NCBI RefSeq assembly: GCF_004362515.1
Contig: NZ_SNXU01000001.1
Location: 1,860,001 to 1,924,000 of the forward strand
DNA: 64,000 nt
From: Actinokineospora alba
GTDB lineage: Bacteria > Actinomycetota > Actinomycetes > Mycobacteriales > Pseudonocardiaceae
Direction: 5' to 3'
Part shown: positions 47,488-55,369 of the stretch, one piece after another
How the letters are laid out: every line of letters starts with the position of its first letter
Numbering within the stretch: position 1 is the stretch's first letter
Made by a program: the position numbers and the translations under genes
Notes under the pieces: generated by a model
What the model saw: the letters and a program-made list of their open reading frames with translations, nothing else
Told to the model about the DNA's origin: nothing
Database searches by the model: none

Positions 47488-48252
47488 ATGGACACAATGA
47501 CGACTTGGGAAGCCATCGCCGTCGTGCTGGCGGGGATCTTCGCCGGCGGGATCAACACCGTCGTCGGCTCCGGCACGCTGGTCACGTTCCCGGTGCTGCT
47601 CGCGGTCGGGTTTCCCCCGGTTGTGGCCAATGTGTCCAACACCCTGGGCTTGGTACCGGGATCGATCACCGGCGCCGTTGGCTACCGACGCGAACTCGCC
47701 GGACAACTCCCGCGACTGCTGCGGCTCGGCGCGGCATCCCTGGTCGGCGGCGTCGTGGGCGCGGTCCTGCTGCTGGTCCTGCCACCCGGCGCGTTCGAGA
47801 CGATCGTCCCGATCCTCATCGGACTCGCGCTGGTGCTGGTCATCCTGCAGCCGTGGCTGGCCCGCAAACTGACTGAGCGGCAAGGGGAACGGCACGTCCA
47901 CGGTGGACTGGCGCTCCTCGCCGGGGTGTGCGCCACCGGCATCTACGGCGGCTACTTCGGTGCCGCGCAAGGGGTTCTGCTGCTCGGCCTGATGGGCATC
48001 CTGATGGACGAGAGCCTGCAGCGGATCAACGCGGTCAAGAACGTCCTCGCCGCCATCGTGAACCTCGTGGCGGGCATCGTCTTCATCTTCGTCGCCGACG
48101 TGGCCTGGGACGCGGTCGCGCTGATCGCCGTGGGCGCAATCGTGGGCGGGCTCATCGGCGCGAAGGTCGGCCGCAAACTGTCGCCGACCGTGCTGCGCGC
48201 GGTGATCGTCCTGGTCGGACTCGCCGCGATCTTCCAGCTGCTGACCCGGTGA
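47488..48252 (+). CDS. TauE/SafE-family anion permease
   Basis: 254 aa with about eight transmembrane helices and the two TauE/SafE repeats (GGINTVVGSGTLVTFPVLL and GVCATGIYGGYFGAAQGVLLL). The family exports or imports sulfur-containing or carboxylate anions. ATG 47488, with ATG 47497 as alternative. Seventeen bases behind the FCD regulator, so likely one transcript with it. The substrate is unknown. Confidence 0.88.
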   Translation: MDTMTTWEAIAVVLAGIFAGGINTVVGSGTLVTFPVLLAVGFPPVVANVSNTLGLVPGSITGAVGYRRELAGQLPRLLRLGAASLVGGVVGAVLLLVLPPGAFETIVPILIGLALVLVILQPWLARKLTERQGERHVHGGLALLAGVCATGIYGGYFGAAQGVLLLGLMGILMDESLQRINAVKNVLAAIVNLVAGIVFIFVADVAWDAVALIAVGAIVGGLIGAKVGRKLSPTVLRAVIVLVGLAAIFQLLTR

Positions 48253-48253
48253 C

Positions 48254-48276
48254 GGCGTGTCCATTGAGGACACGCC
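48254..48276. terminator. Short hairpin between convergent genes
   Basis: GGCGTGTCC and GGACACGCC pair around ATTGA just after the TauE stop and before the end of the aminotransferase gene. Confidence 0.65.
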
Positions 48277-48289
48277 GGCACCGGTTCGA

Positions 48290-49357
48290 TCAGCGCGGGA
48301 AGGACGTGGCGGCGGCTAGGAAGGCGTCGTTCTCGTCGGGCGTGCTGATGGTGACGCGGGCGCCCTCGCCGACGAACGCGCGGACGACCACCTTGTGCGA
48401 CAGGCAGTGCTCGTTGAACGCCGCCGTCCGCTCACCCAGCGGCAGCCACACGAAGTTGGCCTCCGTGACCGGAACCTCGTAGCCCGCCTCGATCAGCGCG
48501 GCGCGCACCCGGCCGCGCTCGCCGACGATGTCGCGGCAGCGGGCCAGCAGCTCGTCCTCGGCGTCGAGCGAGGCGATCGCGGCCACCTGGGCGACCATGT
48601 TGACCGCGAACGGTACGAACACCTTGCGTACCGCGGCCGTCACCGCCTCGGGCGCGATCAGGTAGCCCACGCGCAGACCCGCGAGGCCGTACGCCTTGGA
48701 GAAGGTGCGCAGCACGGCGACGTTGTCGCGGCCCGCGGCCCACTGCTCCTTGGCCAGCTCCACGCCGTCGGCGATGTCCGGGTTCTCGACGAACTCGCCG
48801 TACGCCTCGTCGATGATGATCAGCACGTCGTCGGGCACGGCGGCGATGAACCGCTCGATCGCGGCCTTCGGGTGCGCTGTACCGGTCGGGTTGTTGGGGT
48901 TGCACAGGTAGATCAGCCGGGTCTTCGGCGTGACCGCGGCGGCCATCGCGTCGAGGTCCAGCTCGTGTCCGTCGGTCAGCGGGACGCGCACCTGGGCGGC
49001 GCCGACGACCTGGGTGATGATCGGGTAGGCCTCGAACGAGCGCCACGCGAACATGACCTCGTCGTCCGGCGTGCAGGTCGCCTGGACGAGCTGCTGGCAC
49101 AACGTCACCGAGCCGCAGCCGACGGCCACCTGGTCCTCGGACACGCCGAGCTTGCGGGCCAGCCGCGCGACCAACTCGCCCGCGCCGCTGTCCGGATAGC
49201 GGTTGATGTGGCCCGCCGCCTGGGCGATCGCCTCGACCACGCTCGGCAGCGGGCCGAGCGACACCTCGTTGCTGGCGAGCTTGATCGCGCCCGGGATTGA
49301 CTTACCCGGCACATAGCCGGGCAGCGCGTCCAGGTCGGCGCGAGTACGCACACTCAT
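48290..49357 (-). CDS. hisC2: HisC-type aminotransferase (HisC2/aromatic aminotransferase, Rv3772-like)
   Basis: Class I/II PLP aminotransferase, 355 aa. SNEVSLGPLPSV marks the HisC/Pat group. NPNNPTG binds the cofactor, DEAYGEF carries the ring Asp and TFSKAYGLAGLRVGY the PLP Lys. The family transfers amino groups to imidazole-acetol phosphate or aryl pyruvates; a second HisC outside the his operon is commonly an aromatic aminotransferase. ATG 49357. Its place in a Rv3772-Rv3816-like region supports hisC2. Confidence 0.9.
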   Translation of the reverse strand: MSVRTRADLDALPGYVPGKSIPGAIKLASNEVSLGPLPSVVEAIAQAAGHINRYPDSGAGELVARLARKLGVSEDQVAVGCGSVTLCQQLVQATCTPDDEVMFAWRSFEAYPIITQVVGAAQVRVPLTDGHELDLDAMAAAVTPKTRLIYLCNPNNPTGTAHPKAAIERFIAAVPDDVLIIIDEAYGEFVENPDIADGVELAKEQWAAGRDNVAVLRTFSKAYGLAGLRVGYLIAPEAVTAAVRKVFVPFAVNMVAQVAAIASLDAEDELLARCRDIVGERGRVRAALIEAGYEVPVTEANFVWLPLGERTAAFNEHCLSHKVVVRAFVGEGARVTISTPDENDAFLAAATSFPR

Positions 49358-49480
49358 CGAAGCTCCTCGTCGTCACGGGTGGCGGCCACGCTGCCGCTGC
49401 CCCGAATCTAGCCCGATACGGCGGGTGAGCGGGTGATCACGTTGACGAGGACACACCCACCCGTGGTTGGCTTGGTCATG

Positions 49481-50143
49481 GCCCAGACCCGCACCGAGGA
49501 CTTCCGGCTGGCCGATGGCCGCGCGCTGCGCCTCACCTACGCCGAACCCGACCGAGTGACCCGCGGCGGTCTCGTCGTGCTGCACGAAGCCCGCGGCATC
49601 ACCGAGGCCGTGCTGGCCATGGTGGCCGGGCTGGCCGCCGAGGGGTGGCTGATCGTGGTCCCGCACCTCTACGAAGGCGGGTCGGCGGAAGTCGACCACG
49701 CGGAGGCCCGCGACAAAGTCAGTGAACTGTCCGGGGAGTCCGTGCTCGCCGCGACCGACATCGCGTTCGCCTGGCTCGCCGAGCACAAGGTGAACCTCGA
49801 CCGGATCGGCGTCATCGGCTTCGAACTCGGTGGCGCGGTAGCCCTTGTCGTCGCCGCCAGCCGCACGATCGGCGCCGCGGTGACCGTGGCGGGCGGCGGG
49901 ATCATCGAGCCGCTGTCGGCCGGTCTGCCCCCACTGGTCGAGGTCGCCGCGGACCTGCGGGTGCCGTGGCTGGGCCTCTACCGAACCGAGGGCGACGACA
50001 TCACCGAGCAGCAGGTGGAGAAACTGCGCGACGCCGCGGCCACGGCGTCGGTCGCGACCGACGTGGTCCGCTTCGCCTTCGAGACCGGCGGCTTCGAAGC
50101 CTGGCAGCGCGCCCTGAACTGGTTCGACGCGCACCTGCGCTGA
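49481..50143 (+). CDS. Dienelactone-hydrolase-like alpha/beta protein lacking the usual nucleophile
   Basis: 220 aa, alpha/beta-hydrolase fold of the DLH group: GGLVVLHEARGITEAV, IVVPHLYEG, and FAWLAEHKVNLDRIGVIGFELGGAVAL. In dienelactone hydrolase the nucleophile elbow is GxCxGG; here it is GFELGG, with Glu. The C-terminal His region is also absent (FAFETGGFEAW). It may be a non-catalytic member or use another chemistry. ATG 49481. Divergent from hisC2, convergent with the CoA transferase genes. Confidence 0.8.
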   Translation, partial: AQTRTEDFRLADGRALRLTYAEPDRVTRGGLVVLHEARGITEAVLAMVAGLAAEGWLIVVPHLYEGGSAEVDHAEARDKVSELSGESVLAATDIAFAWLAEHKVNLDRIGVIGFELGGAVALVVAASRTIGAAVTVAGGGIIEPLSAGLPPLVEVAADLRVPWLGLYRTEGDDITEQQVEKLRDAAATASVATDVVRFAFETGGFEAWQRALNWFDAHLR

Positions 50144-50170
50144 CCTGGCGGGGCTCGGCGCCCCGCCAGG
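50144..50170. terminator. Hairpin between convergent genes
   Basis: CCTGGCGGGG and CCCCGCCAGG pair around a 7-base loop. The same 10-mers form part of the long palindrome at 1236-1364. Confidence 0.65.
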
Positions 50171-50179
50171 CCGCTGGCG

Positions 50180-50842
50180 TCAGACCGCGACGGCCATCTC
50201 GACGACGTCCGAGCCGACGGTGAGTTCGGGCTCGGTCTTCTCGCGCACCTCTTCGACACTGACCCCCGGCGCGGTCTCGCGCAGGACCAGGCCGTCGGCG
50301 GTGATGTCGATGACCGCGAGGTCGGTGATGATCCGCTGCGCCACCCGCAAACCGGTGTAGGGCAGCGAACACTCGTTGACGATCTTGTACGAGCCGTCCT
50401 TGGCGACGTGCTCCATGAGCACGACGACGTGCTTGGCGCCGTGCACCAGGTCCATCGCGCCGCCCATGCCCTTGACCATCTTGCCGGGGATCATCCAGTT
50501 GGCGATGTCACCGACCTTCGAGACCTGCATGGCCCCCAGGATCGCGGCGTCGACCTTGCCGCCGCGGATCATGCCGAACGACGCGGCGGAGTCGAAGAAC
50601 GAAGCGCCCTTGCGCAGGGTCACCGTCTCCTTGCCCGCGTTGATCAGGTCGGGGCTCTCCTCGCCCTCGTACGGGTACGCGCCGACGCCGAGGATGCCGT
50701 TCTCCGACTGCAGCACGATCTCGACGTCGTCGGGCACGTAGTTCGGGACCAGGGTGGGAAGCCCGATGCCGAGGTTGACGTACGAGCCGTCCGACAGCTC
50801 GGCGGCCGCGCGGGCGGCCATCTGCTCACGGGTCAGTGCCAT
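50180..50842 (-). CDS. scoB: 3-oxoacid CoA-transferase subunit B
   Basis: 220 aa. Family I CoA-transferase beta subunit: NLGIGLPTLVPNYV, the active-site Glu in QSENGILGVG, and GGKVDAAILGAMQVSKVGDIANW. Moves CoA from succinyl-CoA to an acetoacetate-type acid (or the reverse). ATG 50842 is two bases behind the subunit A stop. Soluble heterodimer/tetramer with ScoA. The chain length preference cannot be read. Confidence 0.93.
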   Translation of the reverse strand: MALTREQMAARAAAELSDGSYVNLGIGLPTLVPNYVPDDVEIVLQSENGILGVGAYPYEGEESPDLINAGKETVTLRKGASFFDSAASFGMIRGGKVDAAILGAMQVSKVGDIANWMIPGKMVKGMGGAMDLVHGAKHVVVLMEHVAKDGSYKIVNECSLPYTGLRVAQRIITDLAVIDITADGLVLRETAPGVSVEEVREKTEPELTVGSDVVEMAVAV

Positions 50843-50844
50843 GC

Positions 50845-51612
50845 TCAGGCCTCCAGCTTCGGACGGACGGTACGGCGCTCGATGCGCTTGTCGGCGGCCT
50901 GCTCCGCGGTCAGCGGGACGACTCGCTGGATGAAGATGCCCGGCAGGTGGACCTCGTTGGGGGCCAGCTCACCCGGCTCCACGAGCTCCTCGACCTCGGC
51001 GATGCTGATGCGGCCCGCCTGGGCGCAGAGCGGGTTGAAGTTCTGCGCGGAATCGCGGAACACGAGGTTGCCGTGCCGGTCGCCCTTCCACGCCCGCACA
51101 AGGCCGAAGTCGCACACGATGGCGTGCTCCAGCACGTAGTCCAGCCCGTCGAACTCGCGGACCTCCTTGGGCGGCGAGGCCACGGAAACGTTGCCCTCGC
51201 TGTCGTAGCGCCAAGGCACCCCGCCGTCGGCCACCTGAGTCCCGACCCCGGTCCGCGTGTAGAACGCCGGGATTCCCGCGCCGCCTGCCCGCAGCCGCTC
51301 GGCCAGCGTCCCCTGGGGGGTGAGCTCGACCTCCAGCTCGCCGGACAGGTACTGGCGGGCGAACTCCTTGTTCTCACCGACGTAGGAGCTCGTCATCCGC
51401 GCGATCCGGCGCTCGCGGAGAAGCATCCCCAGACCCCAGTCGTCGACCCCACAGTTGTTGGACGCCACGTCCAGTCCCGTCACGCCTTTGGCGAGCAAGG
51501 CCTGAATAAGCACGCTCGGGATGCCGCACAACCCGAACCCGCCCACGGCCAGGCTCGCGTTGTCCGGGATATCGGCGACCGCATCGGCGGCGCTGCGGAC
51601 GACTTTGTCCAT
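50845..51612 (-). CDS. scoA: 3-oxoacid CoA-transferase subunit A
   Basis: 255 aa. Alpha subunit with VGGFGLCGIPSVLIQALL, SNNCGVDDWGLGMLL, RAGGAGIPAFYTRTGVGT and the GDRHGNLVFRDSAQNFNPL segment typical of SCOT/PcaI proteins. ATG 51612 has AGAAGGAGGGG upstream, so the in-frame start at 51639 is rejected. Forms the enzyme with ScoB, in one operon. Confidence 0.93.
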   Translation of the reverse strand: MDKVVRSAADAVADIPDNASLAVGGFGLCGIPSVLIQALLAKGVTGLDVASNNCGVDDWGLGMLLRERRIARMTSSYVGENKEFARQYLSGELEVELTPQGTLAERLRAGGAGIPAFYTRTGVGTQVADGGVPWRYDSEGNVSVASPPKEVREFDGLDYVLEHAIVCDFGLVRAWKGDRHGNLVFRDSAQNFNPLCAQAGRISIAEVEELVEPGELAPNEVHLPGIFIQRVVPLTAEQAADKRIERRTVRPKLEA

Positions 51613-51831
51613 GTGTGCCCCTCCTTCTGGGTGTGGCAATCGCGACTCTAGCGGGGGCGGGGCGGGTGTCGATGTGGCTGAGGACCACCTTCCTGGGCCC
51701 TGGGTGTGGGCGGGCGGTAGTTGGCGGCTTTGACCTGCGGATTTGCTGTTGGGAGGGGGGCGTTTTGCCTCTCACCTGGGGGCCTGTGTAGTCTTATCGC
51801 CGAGCGGCTTGGGGCTCCCCGGGAGGCTTCG

Positions 51832-51911
51832 CCTAGTCTGGTCTATGGCGCCGCACTGCTAATGCGGTTTGGGGTAACCCCCCATCCCGGGTTCAAATCC
51901 CGGAGCCTCCG
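51832..51911 (+). tRNA. tRNA-Ser(GCT)
   Basis: GGAGGCT acceptor pairs with AGCCTCC before G. The anticodon loop in CACTGCTAATG gives GCT, with a class II variable arm (GGGGTAACCCCC) and T loop TTCAAAT. Confidence 0.93.
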
Positions 51912-51946
51912 CTGTACTACTCGGTCCGCCGAGCACAACTGAACAC

Positions 51947-52022
51947 GCGCCCGTAGCTCAACGGATAGAGCATCTGACTACGGATCAGAAGGTTAGGGGT
52001 TCGAATCCCTTCGGGCGCACCA
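51947..52022 (+). tRNA. tRNA-Arg(ACG), CCA encoded
   Basis: GCGCCCG acceptor pairs with CGGGCGC, anticodon ACG in CTACGGA, T arm AGGGGTTCGAATCCCT, and ACCA follows. A remnant integrase lies directly behind it. Confidence 0.95.
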
Positions 52023-52074
52023 CTCGAAACCGCAGAGAGACCTCGTCTAGCTGCGGTTTTGTTTATGTTCCGGC

Positions 52075-52415
52075 ATTGCCACCCCCTCTCGCTATTGGTC
52101 CCGCTTGGGTGCCCGAGCGTTTGTCTGGGCGCCCGCGGGATGAGCGCGACGGTCGCCTCGGCGGCGTCGCGGGCCAACTCGGGTAGTACCGACGTGTAGA
52201 GGTCACTGGTCGTCTGGAGAGTTTCGTGCCCGAGTGTTTCCTGGATGACCTTCAGGTCGACCTTGGCGGCGAGCATCATCGTGGCGGCCACGTGACGCAG
52301 GTCATGGAAGCGGATCGGTGGCAGTCCGGCCCCGGCGATGAGTGCGGCGAACCGGTCGCCGAGCCAGCTGGGCCGCAGATCCGCGCCGTCCGGCCTCGTC
52401 CACACCCGTCCGGAG
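52075..52415 (-). pseudogene. C-terminal remnant of a tyrosine integrase at tRNA-Arg
   Basis: Only the catalytic C-terminal part is left: RVWTRPDGADLRPSWLGDRFAAL, then RFHDLRHVAATMML with HxLRH, LGHETLQTTSDLY with the nucleophile Tyr, and VLPELARDAAEATVAL. The N-terminal half and the first catalytic Arg are missing, replaced by unrelated sequence. It shows that tRNA-Arg(ACG) was an integration site. The open frame continuing into the tRNA is an artefact. Confidence 0.85.
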
Positions 52416-52591
52416 CCTGCCCAGTCTGAGCCCAGGCGTAGCCGGGTTCGCGCAGCAAGATCCGGCGCAGGTAGTCCTGCTCGACGACGGCCAGGCCGCG
52501 GCCGACGCGCTCTCGCAGCGCCCGGGGTGATCGTGCTCTTTCCGCAGCCCGACGGCCCGCGCAGCACGATCAGCTTCGTCGCCGGGGTCAT
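52416..52591 (-). pseudogene. Remnant of a P-loop kinase gene, frameshifted
   Basis: ATG 52591 starts TKLIVLRGPSGCGKSTI, an intact Walker A of an AAA_33-type kinase. The frame then shifts: the continuation DYLRRILLREPGYAWAQTG lies in another frame, and the rest is lost at the junction with the integrase remnant. Debris of a former element. Confidence 0.65.
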
Positions 52592-52732
52592 CGGGGAGCC
52601 TATTCCGCCTGGTAGCCGATCTCGGTGGCGAAGGGCTTGCCAAGCAGGCGCAGCGTCTGGCAGGAGAGGGCTCGTCGCAGGCTGGGCACGATCCGGGCCC
52701 CATGTGCAGGGCGGCGAGTTGGCGCTTGGCCT

Positions 52733-52954
52733 CGATGGAGGCTCGGTGGGTTCCGGGTCGAGGTCGTGCCACTTCTCCCAGGCCGATTGCTTGCTCTGGT
52801 GCAGGGCGGTCGCGATCTCCGACCAGCTGCGGCCGTGGGCTCGGGCGGTGGCCACGGCGTTGAGTTCGGGGCCACCCAACCTGCAAAAACGCACCACATC
52901 ACGCACAGTGGATGCGGGGTTCCGCAGGGGTGAGAGCCCGCAACGAAGGAGCAA
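52733..52954 (-). pseudogene. Fragment with a helix-turn-helix motif
   Basis: The frame contains ARAHGRSWSEIATALHQSK and SAWEKWHDLDPEP, a helix-turn-helix pattern seen at the N-terminus of small actinobacterial proteins. The downstream part is incoherent and no ribosome site precedes it. Treated as debris of the decayed tRNA-Arg element. Confidence 0.45.
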
Positions 52955-52957
52955 GCC

Positions 52958-53317
52958 GTGTCATTTCCCGAAGACCGGGGCCGCGTTGTCCGGATTACGT
53001 TCGACATCGTGTACCCCACTGGCCAGCTCAAGACCGTGGCGATGAACATGTCTGACAGCGATTGGGGCGACACAGCGCTCATCGCGTTGAGCGAGGAAGG
53101 AATCCACGACATCGTCGCACCAGGTCTTGGAGTACACATCGGTGCAGAAGCAGCTGACGGAGCGGTCCGGGCGTTCGATACCAAGGAGACCGACGATGCT
53201 CCATTCAAGCCCGCGATGCTCATCGTCGCAAATGACGGACGTATCGATCCCAGATGTGGTGCTCACGGGAGCGTTTCGCACGCAGAAGCCGACAATCCCA
53301 TCGGGCGATTCATCTGA
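52958..53317 (+). CDS. Hypothetical protein, 119 aa
   Basis: GTG 52958 has AAGGAG seven bases upstream. The sequence VVRITFDIVYPTGQLKTVAMN then MSDSDWGDTALIALSEEG looks like a real small protein; the last 35 residues are less convincing. The opposite strand has an overlapping frame (52961-53482) whose first part (SEVDLAALDRLAAELRAAFP) also looks coding, so one of the two is false or truncated. No family recognised. Intermediate GC suggests recent acquisition. Confidence 0.45.
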   Translation: MSFPEDRGRVVRITFDIVYPTGQLKTVAMNMSDSDWGDTALIALSEEGIHDIVAPGLGVHIGAEAADGAVRAFDTKETDDAPFKPAMLIVANDGRIDPRCGAHGSVSHAEADNPIGRFI

Positions 53318-53701
53318 GCAGCCGCACCCGCTGGTCCGGGGCGGAGTCGACGTGGGGAACGCTGCCCGAAGCTCGGCTGCGAGCCGGTCCAGCGCGGCCA
53401 GGTCGACCTCGCTGCGGATCGGCAGGGGGTGGACGATGGTGCTCGGTCGGTACCGCGCTGGTGTGGGGCGGCGACTGTGCACCGCACGAAGCTAACCATT
53501 GGAGTCGAGCACAGCACCGCACGGACGCTGCGGTGGTATCGGTGACGATCACTCGATGTGATGAACTTGGGGCTCGACCAACGTATCGGACAAGCCGATT
53601 GCCTGGGGGTATCACGCAGCGTAACAGGGCCCTTCGGATCTGCGGGTTGCCAGTTGAGCCACAATCTCTACGTGAATCTGGGCAAACGAGACCCGGTCCC
53701 A
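53318..53701. other. About 380 bases without a firm gene, upstream of the low-GC island
   Basis: Minus-strand 53330-53482 reads like the start of a protein (IRSEVDLAALDRLAAELRAAF) but runs into the gene on the other strand, so it is probably a fragment. GC falls from left to right, marking the border of the island. The promoter of the DGQHR gene should lie at the right end. Confidence 0.45.
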
Positions 53702-54541
53702 ATGGGGGACCAAGCTGAGCAGTACGCAGAGGTCATCGAGGTGTCACCGTCGATGGCGAAAGCTTGGCTGAAAAAGATGGCACCAAATCGGAGTATCAGC
53801 AGGAAGCGGGTGAAACATCTCGCAAACCTGATGAAGATGGAACGATTTAAGCTCAATGGTGAAACCATCAAATTCGACGAGGAAGGTTGGCTTATAGACG
53901 GGCAGCATAGACTTGCTGCGATTGTGTTCGCCGATATACCCGTGGTGATGTATGTTGCTCACAATGTTCCGCGGTCGGCGATTGTGTCGATCGACATGGG
54001 ACGATCCCGGTCATTGACCGACCAACTGCGTGTCGCATACAACTACCGCAACCCGGGTGATCTGGGAACTATAGTTCGCATGATCTTGGAATGGAATGAG
54101 ACCGGGTGGATCTCTCAGAAATCATTTCGGCAGGTTGATCCAGACGAAGTGCATGACTATATCCGTTCGAATCCGGATGTCATCGAACTTCCGAGGGTTG
54201 CTACAGGCCTGGGCGGGGACCTTGTCACTGCGATCATGAAAAGAAATCAGTGCGGTTTCTTGATGTGGCTGCTCTCCCGAGTGGATGCAGACGACGCCAA
54301 GCGATTTATGAACAATCTGGTCAATAGTGTTGCGGATTACGAGAACGATCCCTGCGTGCTACTGCGGAAGCACCTGCTCAAGCTCCGTAATGACCGGTAC
54401 GGAGATGTCAAGCGGAATATTGTGCTGGGGTTGACTATCCAGAATTGGAATAAGTGGCGCGACCGGCAGCCGGTCAAATTGATCCGTGTACCGCGTTCGG
54501 GGCAACCTTGGGACGTCAGTAGTTTTCCCAAACCGATCTGA
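53702..54541 (+). CDS. DGQHR-type ParB/sulfiredoxin-fold protein of the island
   Basis: 279 aa. After SPSMAKAWLKKMAPNRSISRKRVKHL comes the ParB/Srx-like core: KFDEEGWLIDGQHRLAAIVFADIPVVMYV and AIVSIDMGRSRSLTDQL. The DGQHR motif is the nucleotide-binding or catalytic loop of ParB-related proteins such as DndB and DUF262. The C-terminal half is helical. ATG 53702 is chosen; GTG 53672 is possible. GC is near 50%, far below the flanks. Followed by its own terminator. Role: probably sensing or NTPase part of a defence-type island (inference). Confidence 0.72.
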   Translation: MGDQAEQYAEVIEVSPSMAKAWLKKMAPNRSISRKRVKHLANLMKMERFKLNGETIKFDEEGWLIDGQHRLAAIVFADIPVVMYVAHNVPRSAIVSIDMGRSRSLTDQLRVAYNYRNPGDLGTIVRMILEWNETGWISQKSFRQVDPDEVHDYIRSNPDVIELPRVATGLGGDLVTAIMKRNQCGFLMWLLSRVDADDAKRFMNNLVNSVADYENDPCVLLRKHLLKLRNDRYGDVKRNIVLGLTIQNWNKWRDRQPVKLIRVPRSGQPWDVSSFPKPI

Positions 54542-54558
54542 CCAGAAACCTAGAGCGG

Positions 54559-54586
54559 GAGCAGGTCTCGACGCCGAGACCTGCTC
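54559..54586 (+). terminator. Hairpin after the DGQHR gene
   Basis: GAGCAGGTCTCG and CGAGACCTGCTC pair perfectly around ACGC, 17 bases after the stop. Confidence 0.75.
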
Positions 54587-54649
54587 TCCTGCATATGAAA
54601 GCGCATCAATGTCTCAGGTTCTTCACCAGAAATTCGGACTGGTGGCAGG

Positions 54650-55369
54650 TTGAAGGAAAAACGTTCCACGTCCGTCCAGTTGCCGATAAGCCGCTCTTCT
54701 CAGGCAGGAGACGTTCTTCATTCGAAGTCAGAAAATAGCACCGGGCACCCTGAGACTCGATCGGGTCTGGAGGGCGAAATTGAATACTTGACTCCTGAGA
54801 AGTTTGTCGATCACCATATCCTCGATCGTGTGCCCTGGCTCTTTCCGTCGTGGTGGTCATATCGCGAATGGAAGAGTGAACTTGCCGCAGGTCTCAACGT
54901 CGATCCGCATGACATCATTGTGGTCGGAAGTGCTGCATTGGGCTTCAGTCTGGCGCCATCAAAGGACCTGTCAGCATTCCATGACGGCTCGGACATTGAT
55001 GTTGCTGTAATCAGCACTTGGCATTTTGAGGCGGCCTGGCGAGAACTGCGTGCAATTGATGCGATTGATCGACTGCATAGAGGCGGAGCTGAAGCGGACT
55101 ACTTGAGCTGGCACCGTCGTGACCTGGTCTACAGTGGCGCCATCGCGACGGACAAGGTCCTTCACCTGCTCTCTTTCGGCCACTTGTGGACTATAGCATT
55201 TGCGCATGCCGCGAACCGTGATCCGACAATTGGACGAGAAATACGCGCACGAATCTATCGCGATTGTGAATCTCTGCGGATATACAATGTCAAGAATGTC
55301 CGTAAGCTGCGCAATCGGCTGATCTATGCTTCCATCGACGAAGACGAGCCAGATGATGCAACGAACTGA
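54650..55369 (+). CDS. Nucleotidyltransferase-like protein of the island
   Basis: 239 aa. The segment IIVVGSAALGFSLAPSKD followed 12 residues later by GSDIDVAVIS matches the GS...SDxD active-site pattern of polymerase-beta-type nucleotidyltransferases (MNT, CD-NTase and relatives). The third acidic residue may be in EADYLSWHRRDL. A helical C-terminal part follows. Start TTG 54650 is uncertain; TTG near 54788 (LTPEKFVDHHI) is an alternative. Overlaps the DUF262 gene by 17 bases, so the two are co-translated. GC about 50%. Product or target unknown. Confidence 0.7.
   Translation: MKEKRSTSVQLPISRSSQAGDVLHSKSENSTGHPETRSGLEGEIEYLTPEKFVDHHILDRVPWLFPSWWSYREWKSELAAGLNVDPHDIIVVGSAALGFSLAPSKDLSAFHDGSDIDVAVISTWHFEAAWRELRAIDAIDRLHRGGAEADYLSWHRRDLVYSGAIATDKVLHLLSFGHLWTIAFAHAANRDPTIGREIRARIYRDCESLRIYNVKNVRKLRNRLIYASIDEDEPDDATN

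Noticed and set aside
51917..52954. 345-aa minus-strand frame joining helix-turn-helix, P-loop and integrase parts
   Set aside because: It reads through the tRNA-Arg gene (GAPEGIRTPNLLIRS is a translated tRNA) and its parts are unrelated fragments with a frameshift, so it is not one gene.
52961..53482. 173-aa minus-strand frame overlapping the 119-aa gene
   Set aside because: Its first 40 residues look coding, but the rest is the antisense of a plus-strand gene with a good ribosome site; kept only as a possible fragment.
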